Source of the DNA: DATDUW01 sp035290185 | GTDB taxonomy: Bacteria > Patescibacteriota > Patescibacteriia > UBA9934 > GWF2-40-263 | Reading direction: 5' to 3' | Assembly (NCBI GenBank): GCA_035290185.1 | Contig: DATDUW010000009.1 | Location: 1 to 25,322, forward strand | DNA: 25,322 bases | Position numbers and translations under genes: made by a program | The notes under the pieces: model-generated | What the model saw: the letters and a program-made list of their open reading frames with translations, nothing else | Databases searched by the model: none | Told to the model about the DNA's origin: nothing | Shown: one piece after another, positions 1 through 7,412 of the stretch | How the letters are laid out: every line of letters begins with the position of its first letter | Position numbering within the stretch: the first letter of the stretch is position 1

Positions 1-27
1 CTCTCCTCCGACCATTCTTTTTAACGG

Positions 28-55
28 AAAAACTGCCACAAAAAGGGCAGTTTTT
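28..55. terminator. Symmetrical intrinsic terminator downstream of recO
   Basis: AAAAACTGCC (28-37) pairs with GGCAGTTTTT (46-55) around an 8-base loop. The A and T runs make it work in either direction, so it can end the recO transcript on the minus strand and any gene entering from the left on the plus strand. Seen directly; function inferred. Confidence 0.75.
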
Positions 56-182
56 TATGTGTCATACAAAATATCTTCTACTCTAGGCTTACCTGAGCCA
101 AAAAACAATGTTTTGAGCAACCCAAAATGTCTATTAACTCCCATTTTTTTGTCAAATGGCTGAGTTATCCACTAAAAAAATC
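56..182. other. Intergenic spacer, no gene seen
   Basis: An AT-rich spacer between the terminator and the recO stop codon. I see no open frame, RNA gene or promoter of good quality here. One TTATCCACT at 165-173 resembles a DnaA box but is alone. Confidence 0.5.
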
Positions 183-956
183 TCAAACCAAACAAGCTCC
201 TCTTAGGGAAACAGGCGGAATGGTGGGAAAATGCGAAATGACAAGCGCTTCCACAGCCTCATGAAACGTTCCCACAAGATCAGGACGCAGTTCTAATTTC
301 AAAAGCTGTTCTGGTGGCTGTTCAAGGGCAAAACGGAGGAATTTGAGAGCTTCGTCCGAAAGCGGGCGTACACTCACGGACCCTTCCCCGGCCTTTTCTA
401 CACACGGCTGACACACCACACCTCCACGCACGGGGTGCCAGCGGAATCCCCCTGAAACGACGGTCATGTGGCACTGGACACAGTGCACAAATTCTGGCCG
501 GTACCCGAGCCAGCCCAGCAAACGCAAGGCAAAAGAGGCAAGCAAAAAACCCGAACGTTCGGGCGTCATGGGAGGAAGGGGCTCTACAAATGCCATCCAC
601 GCGGTCAAACACCCATAGAGCGCGGCATCAGGCTGTGCTAACCTGGTTCCCCAATCAACCAACCGTAGCGAGTGCTTGGCCAAAAGGGCATTGGAAAGAT
701 TCGCAGACAGGCCAGGAAAAGCCCGCCCTCGTTCCACGCCAGCGATCGTGTCATACAAACGCCCCCGGACAATCAAAAATTCGGCTTCGGAGACGCTTTC
801 AAGATGTGGTGCGAGCTTTGCCAAGGGTTTACGGGCCCCTTTGGCAACGCATTCAAGCTTGCCATACTCCGATGTCAAAACCGAATAGACGCGATCAGCC
901 TCGCGCCAATCGCGCCGTGAAAGCACCATGCCGGTTGTGTGGAAAAGGTGAGCCAT
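183..956 (-). CDS. recO: DNA repair protein RecO
   Basis: Recombination mediator that, in the RecF pathway, works with RecR to load RecA onto SSB-coated single strands and anneals complementary strands. The N-terminal OB-fold signature reads T-T-G-M-V-L-S-R-R-D-W-R-E-A-D-R, followed by a helical domain and a C-x2-C ... C-x2-C zinc motif (H-C-V-Q-C and V-C-Q-P-C) around residues 155-185. Length of 257 residues is normal. An in-frame TTG lies 12 bases upstream at 968, but the ATG at 956 matches the family start. Last gene of the adk-map-ruvX-recO unit, 30 bases after the ruvX stop and before a terminator. No truncation is visible. Confidence 0.9.
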   Translation of the reverse strand: MAHLFHTTGMVLSRRDWREADRVYSVLTSEYGKLECVAKGARKPLAKLAPHLESVSEAEFLIVRGRLYDTIAGVERGRAFPGLSANLSNALLAKHSLRLVDWGTRLAQPDAALYGCLTAWMAFVEPLPPMTPERSGFLLASFALRLLGWLGYRPEFVHCVQCHMTVVSGGFRWHPVRGGVVCQPCVEKAGEGSVSVRPLSDEALKFLRFALEQPPEQLLKLELRPDLVGTFHEAVEALVISHFPTIPPVSLRGACLV

Positions 957-986
957 GTTGCGACGCAATGGCGGGCCTCAGACCTG

Positions 987-1400
987 CTATTGCGGAGCAG
1001 AATCAGAAGTCCGTCGGTTCATAAATTGTTCCAAAATCAGCATGGCAGCCAAGGCATCCTCTTCGGCTAAAGCACCTTCTTCGCGCTGAAGACGAAGACT
1101 TTCTGAGGTAGTATAGGACTCGTCCTCCTCGTAAATAGGAACGGAAAGGGCCTTGCCAAGCCGCTCGATAAATTTTCTCGTCTGTGTGAGTTGACCGGAT
1201 CCGTGCCAAGAACCGACAGCCAGAGGAACACCAACGATCACAGCTCCAATATCTTCTGTTGTAACCTGTTTTACCAACAGACGAATGGTTTCCTCTCCCA
1301 AATTCGGGAGGATCTTCACAGGCATGGCGATCTTCCCTTCTGTTTCGCCTAAAGCAATTCCGAGCTTTTTCTTCCCGTAATCAATGCCGAGTAGTCGCAT
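987..1400 (-). CDS. ruvX: RuvX/YqgF Holliday junction resolvase-like nuclease
   Basis: RNase H-fold nuclease of the YqgF family, known for 16S rRNA 5'-end maturation and proposed as a Holliday junction resolvase. The start M-R-L-L-G-I-D-Y-G-K-K-K-L-G-I-A-L carries catalytic Asp7. The second strand reads V-I-V-G-V-P-L (residues 54-60). The D-E pair at 93-94 is followed by S-Y-T-T, and Asp115 sits in E-D-A-L-A-A-M-L-I-L. These are the expected acidic residues. Length of 137 aa is typical. It lies only 2 bases after the map stop and upstream of recO, so it is cotranscribed with both. The ribosome-maturation role fits the neighbourhood. ATG start is unambiguous. Confidence 0.92.
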   Translation of the reverse strand: MRLLGIDYGKKKLGIALGETEGKIAMPVKILPNLGEETIRLLVKQVTTEDIGAVIVGVPLAVGSWHGSGQLTQTRKFIERLGKALSVPIYEEDESYTTSESLRLQREEGALAEEDALAAMLILEQFMNRRTSDSAPQ

Positions 1401-1402
1401 AC

Positions 1403-2179
1403 CTAAACCGGAAGCGGGGTCAGAATCCGCGACCCCTCTTTCGTAACCGCAACCGTCACTTCAAAATGAGCCGCAGACTTTCCATCTGCTGTTTGTACCG
1501 TCCAACCATCATCAGACGTAACAACATGATACTTTCCAAGGACGATCATTGGCTCAATAGCCAAACACATCCCTTCGATCAAACGGATGTTTGGGGCATG
1601 GCGATCCACAAAATTTGGAATGTGCGGGTTCTCATGCACAGCATGGCCCACGCCGTGTCCCACCAACGCCCGAACAATACCATAGCCATAGGGACGGATC
1701 GTGTTTTCAACAGAAGCGCTGATATCTTTCACTTCCCCGCCTGCCTTAACCGCTCCAACGCCTGCCAGCAAAGCAGCGCGCGTGGCCAAAATCAGATCGT
1801 TGATCTCTTGAGAAACCTGGCCTATGGCAACCGTCACGGCCATATCCGTACACAACCCCTCATACCAACATCCGATATCAAGCGAAACAACGTCCCCCTC
1901 TTTTAAACAGCGGGAACGGCGGCCAGAACCATGAACGACTTCTTCATTGAGGGAAGCACAGACAGTGCTTGGAAAAGGCCGGTCGTCCGGATACGAACGG
2001 TATCCCTTAAAAGAGGGCGTTGCTCCATTCTGTCGCAAAGACGTTTCCGCCGCATCATCGAGTTCTCGCACAGATGCACCGGGTTTTGCCAAAGAAACAG
2101 CGGCAAAGAGAGCCTGGGAAAGAAGAAGTCCCCCGGCAGCCATACGTTCAATTTCTTCCGCTGTTTTTTGCAGGGCCAT
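1403..2179 (-). CDS. map: Type I methionine aminopeptidase
   Basis: Removes the initiator Met from nascent proteins at the ribosome. Cytosolic metalloprotease of the pita-bread fold. All five metal ligands are present: D101 (S-L-D-I-G), D112 (C-T-D-M-A), H175 (G-H-G-V-G-H), E209 (A-I-E-P-M) and E240 (H-F-E-V-T), with the substrate-binding His83 in V-V-H-G. There is no N-terminal zinc or SH3 extension, so this is class 1a, 258 aa. The ATG at 2179 lies inside the adk 3' end (32-base overlap), which suggests translational coupling. The family's K-T-x-E-E-I motif begins at residue 5, which supports this start. The start context is CTATGG. Confidence 0.95.
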   Translation of the reverse strand: MALQKTAEEIERMAAGGLLLSQALFAAVSLAKPGASVRELDDAAETSLRQNGATPSFKGYRSYPDDRPFPSTVCASLNEEVVHGSGRRSRCLKEGDVVSLDIGCWYEGLCTDMAVTVAIGQVSQEINDLILATRAALLAGVGAVKAGGEVKDISASVENTIRPYGYGIVRALVGHGVGHAVHENPHIPNFVDRHAPNIRLIEGMCLAIEPMIVLGKYHVVTSDDGWTVQTADGKSAAHFEVTVAVTKEGSRILTPLPV

Positions 2180-2837
2180 AGACCGGAGAAACTCCCAATA
2201 AATCTAAAATAGCGTCGACTCTTTTTTCTACCAAGTCAATCGGACCCGTTCCGTCGATCCGATGAAGAATACTCGCCATTTCCAACCGTGCAAGCACGGG
2301 TTCCGTTTCCGTATGATAGATGTGAAGCCGGCGGCGAATGGCTTCGGGCGTATCATCCGAACGGTGTAAGACCGGACCCCCACATTCGTCGCAAAAACCT
2401 TCCTTTTTGGGAGGAGCAAACTTTTTATGATAAACCCTTTCGCATCCCGTGCAGGTCAAACGGTTGGCGATCCGTTCCACAGCTTCCTCATCCGAAATAG
2501 ACAAAGCAATTACGTGGGTGGGCGGCTGAAAAGAAAGAAGGTGCTCTAACTGTTCAAGACTGCGCGGATAGGCATCGAGAATCCAACCTCCCAAGGTATC
2601 CTTTTGAGCCAATCGATTTTCAATCAGAGTAGACGTGAGATGATTGGGGACAAGCATTCCTTCGGAGATAAAACGTTCGGCTTCAAGACCGACCGAGTCT
2701 CCACGCCGGATAGCTTCCCGATAGAGAGCCCCTACGGAAATGGTTGGAATTCCCAAATGATGAGAAAGCCGCTCGCCCTGCGTCCCTTTTCCCGATCCTT
2801 GAGGACCGAGAAGCACGATGCGATAAATCTGATTCAT
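2148..2837 (-). CDS. adk: Adenylate kinase, zinc LID type
   Basis: Converts ATP + AMP to 2 ADP. The P-loop G-P-Q-G-S-G-K-G-T-Q is at residues 11-20. The LID carries four zinc-type cysteines (C129, C132, C149, C152) and S-D-D-T-P-E-A-I-R-R-R-L follows. The AMP site departs from the usual pattern: the normal S-T-G-D is S-V-G-A (34-37) and D-G-F-P-R is D-A-Y-P-R (88-92). The Arg residues are kept, so activity is likely, but base specificity could differ. The ATG at 2837 (229 aa) is chosen over an in-frame TTG at 2849, because the TTG would sit within 1-2 bases of the predicted transcription start. First gene of its unit; overlaps map by 32 bases. Confidence 0.92.
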   Translation of the reverse strand: MNQIYRIVLLGPQGSGKGTQGERLSHHLGIPTISVGALYREAIRRGDSVGLEAERFISEGMLVPNHLTSTLIENRLAQKDTLGGWILDAYPRSLEQLEHLLSFQPPTHVIALSISDEEAVERIANRLTCTGCERVYHKKFAPPKKEGFCDECGGPVLHRSDDTPEAIRRRLHIYHTETEPVLARLEMASILHRIDGTGPIDLVEKRVDAILDLLGVSPVYGPAKNSGRN

Positions 2838-2857
2838 AAAAAATGACAACGGTAGTT

Positions 2858-2885
2858 AGTATACCAGACGTATTTTGATCGTCGA
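2858..2885 (-). promoter_or_regulatory. Extended -10 promoter for adk-map-ruvX-recO
   Basis: On the minus strand a TATACT -10 (2858-2863) is preceded by TG one base upstream, giving the extended form TGGTATACT. A weak -35, TCGACG (4 of 6), lies 16 bases upstream at 2880-2885. Predicted start of transcription is near 2850, leaving a leader of about 13 bases before the adk ATG. Confidence 0.65.
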
Positions 2886-2899
2886 CTCCTCCATCATAC

Positions 2900-2926
2900 A
2901 AAAAGCGGTCCGTTTCCATGGACCGC
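2900..2926 (-). terminator. Intrinsic terminator of the S10/spc/secY operon
   Basis: On the minus strand GCGGTCC pairs with GGACCGC (7 GC-rich pairs, 8-base loop), directly followed by five U residues (2904-2900). It sits 33 bases past the secY stop and before the adk promoter, so it separates the two transcription units. Confidence 0.85.
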
Positions 2927-2958
2927 CTTTCTTCTTTTTCGCAAACTCTTAGGACTTT

Positions 2959-4224
2959 CTAAAATTCGTACTCGCGCATGGTCAACTGAGACTCGATCTG
3001 TTTCACGCTTTCGATGACCACACTAACCACGATGAGCAGCGATGTCCCCCCAATCGCCAAATTATTGTTCCCAGACCACTGTTGAACAAGCAACGGAAGA
3101 ACGGCAATCACGGCGAGAAAGACCGCTCCCGCGAGCGTCACTCGGTTCACAACAAAAGTCAGATATTCCGCCGTGGGGCGACCTGGACGGATGCCAGGGA
3201 CAAAGCCTCCCTGCAACTGTAAATTCTGGGCGACCTGTTCAGGGTGAAAAACAACCGTTGTATAAAAATACGTAAAGAGAAAGACAAGCAGGGCATAAGC
3301 AATTCCATATATCCACTGGTCGCTCGTAAGCTTGAGAACCGTGGTTGCGGCTTCCCGAAGCCAGATCGAACGCGCATCAAGAAAAAACTGCGCTAGCATG
3401 CTGGGAAGCAGAATAATCGAAATGGCAAAAATGATCGGAATCACGCCAGCCATATTGACACGCAACGGAAGATGTGTGGCCACCTGTCCTCCGAATCGCG
3501 TGCCGCGCGTCTGACGCGCATACTGAACGGGAACATTGCGCTGGGCTTCGTGCATCACCACGACTCCAAAGACCGTCACGATCAGAACAATCGCAAAAAC
3601 AATCATGGTTAAAAACTGAGACGAATCGAACGTGGCAAAAGCCTGACGGAGGAACGAAGGGAGTCCAGCCACGATCCCGGCGAAAATCATAAGAGAAATT
3701 CCGTTTCCGATGTTGCGCTCTGAAAGCAGTTCACCAAGCCACATGATAAAAACCGTTCCGGCAATGAGCGTAACAACCGTCAGGGCCGTTTGTTGCCATT
3801 CCATTCCTTCGAGAACCGTTGGCGCCTGTTGACGCAGCAACGCTAGCAAACCAAAGGCCTGCAGTGCCCCGAGCGGGACAGTCAAAAGCCGCGTCCATTG
3901 GTTCAGCCGCTGGCGGCCCTGCTCCTCTTTCTGCATTTCTTCAAAAGAGGGGATGATCATGGCCAGCAGCTGAAAAATAATTGAGGCCGTAATGTACGGA
4001 GCCACCCCCATGGCGACAATGGAAAAATTTTCTAACGTCCCTCCAGAAAAAATATTAAGGAGTCCGAAGAATTGGTTTGACTGGAAGAAACGGGTCAAGG
4101 CCTCTGTATTCACTCCCGGAATGGGGATATGCGCGAGAACGCGAAAAACAACGAGAACCAACAGAGCAAAAAGAAGACTCTGACGGATCTCGGGAGTTTT
4201 CCACGCGCGGCTGAATACACCCAT
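2959..4224 (-). CDS. secY: Protein translocase subunit SecY
   Basis: Pore subunit of the SecYEG translocon in the cytoplasmic membrane. The protein has ten hydrophobic segments, beginning with L-L-F-A-L-L-V-L-V-V-F-R and the plug region I-P-I-P-G-V-N. The conserved G-V-A-P-Y-I-T-A-S-I-I-F-Q-L in TM2 and the cytosolic P-G-I-R-P-G-R-P-T loop before TM9 are visible. Length of 421 aa is near normal. It follows rplO by 8 bases, the standard spc-operon end, and is followed by a terminator. The context CTATGG lacks a Shine-Dalgarno. No frameshift is seen. Confidence 0.97.
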   Translation of the reverse strand: MGVFSRAWKTPEIRQSLLFALLVLVVFRVLAHIPIPGVNTEALTRFFQSNQFFGLLNIFSGGTLENFSIVAMGVAPYITASIIFQLLAMIIPSFEEMQKEEQGRQRLNQWTRLLTVPLGALQAFGLLALLRQQAPTVLEGMEWQQTALTVVTLIAGTVFIMWLGELLSERNIGNGISLMIFAGIVAGLPSFLRQAFATFDSSQFLTMIVFAIVLIVTVFGVVVMHEAQRNVPVQYARQTRGTRFGGQVATHLPLRVNMAGVIPIIFAISIILLPSMLAQFFLDARSIWLREAATTVLKLTSDQWIYGIAYALLVFLFTYFYTTVVFHPEQVAQNLQLQGGFVPGIRPGRPTAEYLTFVVNRVTLAGAVFLAVIAVLPLLVQQWSGNNNLAIGGTSLLIVVSVVIESVKQIESQLTMREYEF

Positions 4225-4232
4225 AGATTTTT

Positions 4233-4691
4233 TTATGGCTTGAGGGGAAGAACGTCTTTGATACTTCCTCCGGCTTTCTCAATTTTTGTGCGTGCGGAAG
4301 CGGAAAGGAGACACCCTTCGACACGAAGGACAACGTCCAAAATACCGTCTCCCAAAATTTTAATCCGAACAGAATCGGCCGGAATGAGTCCATTTTTTTT
4401 CAGCGTGGCCGGCGTCACCAAACCCCCTTTCGGAAACGTCCTTCCGAGCATTCCAACGTTCACGGGAGCGGCTTTCGGCGCAAGCGAATTAAATCCGCGT
4501 TGTTTTGGAATTTTCAACATGAGGGAACGTATCCCTTTGAGTTTCAGGCCCGCGCGGCCGCCAGTCCGCGCCCGTTGACCCTTGACTCCGCGTCCGGAAT
4601 ACGAACCTTTGGATCCAAGACCGCGCCCCACGCGCTTACGTTCTTTGCGTGCGCCTTTGGCCGGATGCAGGGTGTGCAAACCAAGCGTCAT
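4233..4691 (-). CDS. rplO: 50S ribosomal protein L15
   Basis: Late-assembly 23S rRNA-binding protein of the large subunit. The family start L-H-T-L-H-P-A-K-G-A-R-K is followed by the glycine-rich R-V-G-R-G-L-G-S-K-G-S-Y-S-G-R-G-V-K-G-Q loop. The C-terminal half has the L18e/L15 fold ending in V-E-K-A-G-G-S. At 152 aa the length is normal. The ATG at 4691 overlaps the rpsE stop as ATGA, so the two are translationally coupled. The L30 gene that normally sits between them is missing. Confidence 0.96.
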   Translation of the reverse strand: MTLGLHTLHPAKGARKERKRVGRGLGSKGSYSGRGVKGQRARTGGRAGLKLKGIRSLMLKIPKQRGFNSLAPKAAPVNVGMLGRTFPKGGLVTPATLKKNGLIPADSVRIKILGDGILDVVLRVEGCLLSASARTKIEKAGGSIKDVLPLKP

Positions 4692-5296
4692 ACGTCACGA
4701 GAGGGAGAGACGGCTCGGGAGGGTTTTTTGGACGGTCGCAAATCCGCCAGAGCTCCCATGGTCGCCTTCGCCACATTAATTTTATTTGACGAACCAAAAA
4801 TCTTGCTTACGGCGTTCGGGATGCCGCCCAGTTCAAGCATGACACGCACCGCCCCCCCAGCCTTCAATCCAGTCCCTTTGGGGGCTGGTTTAAGCAAAAC
4901 GGTCGTGGCTCCGAACTTAAACTTCACGGGATGTGGAACAGTTCCACTTTCCAATGATACACGCAAAATGCCGCGTTTCGCCTGTCGCGTGGCTTTGTCC
5001 ACAGCCAAAGAGACGTCCGCACCCTTGGCCAAGCCGAATCCAATGGCGCCCTTGCGATCTCCAATCACGACCGCTGCACGGAAACGCATGCGTTTTCCAC
5101 CAGCTGTCACACGGGTCACCCGAGCCAAATCAAGGACCTTTTGGTCGTATTCTCTGGTCTCTTCTTCGCGCCGTGCTCCACCGCGCCCACGGGATCCTCC
5201 GCTGTCACGGCCGCGCCCACCCCCGCTACCGCGCCGTGCCGACCCTCCCCCTCCGCGGGATGGCCGCTTCTGTTCTTGTTTAATTTCTTCCGCCAT
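4688..5296 (-). CDS. rpsE: 30S ribosomal protein S5 with Gly/Arg-rich N-terminal extension
   Basis: Small-subunit protein involved in decoding fidelity and mRNA helicase activity at the entry channel. The double-stranded-RNA-binding-like domain starts near residue 49 and includes V-T-R-V-T-A-G-G-K-R-M-R-F-R and V-V-I-G-D-R-K-G. The C-terminal domain has G-S-S-N-K-I-N-V-A-K-A-T. Residues 8-47 are an added, disordered tract rich in Gly, Arg and Ser with repeated R-G and G-G steps. Total 202 aa against about 165 in E. coli. The gene ends by ATGA overlap with rplO and begins 11 bases after rplR. Start context CTATGG. Confidence 0.95.
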   Translation of the reverse strand: MAEEIKQEQKRPSRGGGGSARRGSGGGRGRDSGGSRGRGGARREEETREYDQKVLDLARVTRVTAGGKRMRFRAAVVIGDRKGAIGFGLAKGADVSLAVDKATRQAKRGILRVSLESGTVPHPVKFKFGATTVLLKPAPKGTGLKAGGAVRVMLELGGIPNAVSKIFGSSNKINVAKATMGALADLRPSKKPSRAVSPSRDV

Positions 5297-5307
5297 AGAT
5301 CAATGGT

Positions 5308-5673
5308 TTAAAACTCCAGACCGGCTTCGCGTGCGCCTTCCGCCAATGCGGCCACGCGTCCATGATAGCGATAACCGGAACGGTCGAAAATAACGGTTGA
5401 CACCTTTTTTTCTTTCGCGCGCTCTCCAACAACTTTTCCAACAGCCCTGGCCAGATCAACTTTGGATTTCATGATCTCCTTCACGTCAAAATCCGAAGCA
5501 GCCGCCAACGTGCGTCCTGCCTCATCATCAATGACCTGAACATAAATATGTTTTAGGCTGCGCTTCACTGTCACACGCGGACAATGTGCGGTCCCGTGAA
5601 GACAGGCGCGAACGCGACGAGCGCGGCGCAGGGCCCGCTGACGCTTTGCTTTCGTGGGATTCTGGATTCTCAT
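5308..5673 (-). CDS. rplR: 50S ribosomal protein L18
   Basis: Binds 5S rRNA and helps place it in the central protuberance. The basic N-terminus K-A-K-R-Q-R-A-L-R-R-A-R-R-V-R is followed by the family core L-K-H-I-Y-V-Q-V-I-D-D-E, A-A-A-S-D-F and the C-terminal D-R-S-G-Y-R-Y-H-G-R-V-A-A-L-A-E-G-A-R-E-A-G-L-E-F. At 121 aa it is full length. It sits between rplF (10-base gap) and rpsE, the normal spc order. Nothing unusual. Confidence 0.96.
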   Translation of the reverse strand: MRIQNPTKAKRQRALRRARRVRACLHGTAHCPRVTVKRSLKHIYVQVIDDEAGRTLAAASDFDVKEIMKSKVDLARAVGKVVGERAKEKKVSTVIFDRSGYRYHGRVAALAEGAREAGLEF

Positions 5674-5683
5674 AGGTCTTTAC

Positions 5684-6244
5684 TTAGGAAGCGCCGGCCT
5701 TTCCGGCTTTTCCTGCCTTGCGGCGAATAGCTTCGCCAACGTATTTAATCCCTGTCCCTTTATAGGGTTCTGGCTTGCGAAGACGTCGGATGCGACTTGC
5801 AACCTCTCCAACGACCTGGGCATCCGCTCCGCTTAGGGTTACCACATTTTTTTCCACCGAAGCCACAATACCCTCCGGAAGAGGAAAATCAATAGGGTGA
5901 GAAAATCCGATTTCCAACCGAAGGGAAGATCCTTGCACTTGAGCGCGATATCCCACACCAACCACTTCAAGCGATTTCGAAAATCCGGTCGTAACCCCCT
6001 GCACCATATTATTCAAAAGGGCTCGCGTGGTTCCCCAAAGGGCCCGTTCGCGCTTTTCATCCGGATGAAGAACGGAAACGATAAGAAAAGAGCCTCCGTC
6101 TTGTTCCTTTTTTTCCACAATGACGGACGGATGAAGGGAAAGAAGGAGAGATCCTTTCGGACCCTTCACGGTCACAGACCGCCCTTCCAACAAAATTTCC
6201 GTTTGGGAAGGAATCGGAACGGGTTTGATACCAATCCTGGACAT
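5684..6244 (-). CDS. rplF: 50S ribosomal protein L6
   Basis: Large-subunit protein near the factor-binding site, built of two similar domains. The start M-S-R-I-G-I-K-P-V-P-I-P is the family hallmark and fixes the ATG at 6244 rather than a TTG at 6250. The C-terminal R-K-P-E-P-Y-K-G-T-G-I-K-Y-V-G-E motif (expected rRNA contact) is intact, then an A-G-K-A-G-K-A-G-A-S tail. 186 aa, normal. The start is 2 bases after the rpsH stop, which implies coupled translation. Confidence 0.96.
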   Translation of the reverse strand: MSRIGIKPVPIPSQTEILLEGRSVTVKGPKGSLLLSLHPSVIVEKKEQDGGSFLIVSVLHPDEKRERALWGTTRALLNNMVQGVTTGFSKSLEVVGVGYRAQVQGSSLRLEIGFSHPIDFPLPEGIVASVEKNVVTLSGADAQVVGEVASRIRRLRKPEPYKGTGIKYVGEAIRRKAGKAGKAGAS

Positions 6245-6246
6245 AA

Positions 6247-6639
6247 TCAAGCAATTTCACAAATCACTTCCCCACCCAACCGGCGGGCGCGAGCTTCTTT
6301 ATTCGTCATAACGCCACTGGGCGTGGAAACGATTGCAATACCAAGATCCGATTGCACACGCGGAAGTTCGGTGGTCTTTGCGTAAATACGCCGACTCGGC
6401 CGACTCACACGTCGCAAAAAATGGATCGCCGGACGACGGTGCTCGTACTTAAGGGGGATCCGCAGCAAAGTCCGGGAACCGTCCGGAACCTGCTCGACGC
6501 TTCCGACATAACCTTCGCGTTCCAAAATTTTGGCAATTTCAAACTTTATCCTGGAGAACGCAAGGGTCACCTCCGGTTTACAAACGGCTTGCGCGTTTCG
6601 AATTCGCGCTAACAGATCTGAAATAGGGTCCGTGATCAT
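6247..6639 (-). CDS. rpsH: 30S ribosomal protein S8
   Basis: Binds the central domain of 16S rRNA and in E. coli represses the spc operon. The start M-I-T-D-P-I-S-D-L-L-A-R-I-R-N-A is canonical, so the ATG at 6639 (130 aa) is chosen and an upstream in-frame continuation to 6729, which overlaps rpsN, is rejected. The C-terminal S-T-P-S-G-V-M-T-N-K-E-A-R signature is complete. An AAAGGT stretch lies directly before the ATG but at very short spacing. 20 bases follow the rpsN stop. Confidence 0.96.
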   Translation of the reverse strand: MITDPISDLLARIRNAQAVCKPEVTLAFSRIKFEIAKILEREGYVGSVEQVPDGSRTLLRIPLKYEHRRPAIHFLRRVSRPSRRIYAKTTELPRVQSDLGIAIVSTPSGVMTNKEARARRLGGEVICEIA

Positions 6640-6659
6640 ACCTTTAAATCGCTTAGAAA

Positions 6660-6848
6660 CTACCAACTTGCCTTGCGAATTCCTGGGATCTCTCCCCGGT
6701 TCGCCAGCTCGCGGAAGCAAATCCGGCACAAATCAAACGTTCGCAAGTAGGCGTGTTTACGCCCGCAACGCCAGCAGCGATTCTGCCGACGTGACAGATA
6801 TTTTGGGTTCTTCACCCGCGCCTTTGCTCGTTGGTTTTCCGTTGCCAT
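6660..6848 (-). CDS. rpsZ: 30S ribosomal protein S14, zinc-binding type
   Basis: Small-subunit head protein. This is the short, zinc-containing form (62 aa) with two C-x2-C pairs, C-W-R-C (25-28) and C-R-I-C (41-44), followed by F-R-E-L-A-N-R-G-E-I-P-G-I-R-K-A-S-W. That form is found in Gram-positive, thermophilic and CPR bacteria, while the ~100-residue zinc-free form is typical of E. coli. It lies 2 bases after rplE. No other copy is visible in this window. Confidence 0.96.
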   Translation of the reverse strand: MATENQRAKARVKNPKYLSRRQNRCWRCGRKHAYLRTFDLCRICFRELANRGEIPGIRKASW

Positions 6849-6850
6849 AC

Positions 6851-7408
6851 TTAGCTTTTGGATTTAAGGGGTTCCTCTCGAAAGGGGAAGCCGAACAGTT
6901 TCAACAGCTGTTGTCCATCCTCTTTTCGTCGAGCGGTCGTTGTAACGGTCACCTGCACGCCGTGGATCGTCTCAATCTCTTCCGGACGGATTTCAGGAAA
7001 GGCCGTATGCTCACGAAATCCGATGGATAAATTTCCCTGGCGATCGAAGAGGGTCGAAGGAAGGCCCCGGAAATCTCGCACGCGCGGAAGGGCGACTTTT
7101 ACCAGCTTCTCCAAAAAATCCCACATGCGTTTTCCCCGCAGGGTGACCTTCATGCCGATGATCATTCCTTTTCGAATTTTAAAATTCGAAATGGAAATCC
7201 GTGCGCGCGTTTTCACGGGCTGTTGACCCGAAATACGCCGAAGTGTCTGTTCTGCTGCATCCAGATACTTCGCTTCGCGGATCCCTTGCCCCAATCCGAC
7301 ATTCAGGGTGACCTTGGTCACGCGCGGAACAGCCTGGCGGTTTTTGAGACCCCGTTCTTTGGCAAAAGCCGGTGCTATTTCATTTTGATAGAGTGTTTTG
7401 AATGCCAT
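6851..7408 (-). CDS. rplE: 50S ribosomal protein L5
   Basis: 5S rRNA-binding protein of the central protuberance; contacts S13 across the subunit interface. Family motifs seen: V-P-R-V-T-K-V-T-L-N-V-G-L-G, the S-G-Q-Q-P-V-K-T-R-A-R-I-S-I-S-N-F-K-I-R-K-G loop, R-D-F-R-G-L-P and the C-terminal I-T-like V-T-V-T-T-T-A-R region. 185 aa, full length. 4 bases after rplX and 2 before rpsZ, a tightly packed operon interior. Confidence 0.96.
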   Translation of the reverse strand: MAFKTLYQNEIAPAFAKERGLKNRQAVPRVTKVTLNVGLGQGIREAKYLDAAEQTLRRISGQQPVKTRARISISNFKIRKGMIIGMKVTLRGKRMWDFLEKLVKVALPRVRDFRGLPSTLFDRQGNLSIGFREHTAFPEIRPEEIETIHGVQVTVTTTARRKEDGQQLLKLFGFPFREEPLKSKS

Positions 7409-7412
7409 AAAG

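Noticed and set aside
165..173. TTATCCACT resembling a DnaA box
   Set aside because: Single near-match with no cluster, no AT-rich unwinding element and no dnaA or dnaN nearby, so not an origin.
4500..5393. Long plus-strand frame of 297 codons
   Set aside because: It lies wholly antisense to rplO, rpsE and rplR, has low-complexity Pro/Arg content, and is explained by the GC-rich opposite strand.
6640..6729. N-terminal extension of S8 by 30 residues
   Set aside because: It would overlap rpsZ, and M-I-T-D-P-I-S-D is the standard S8 start.
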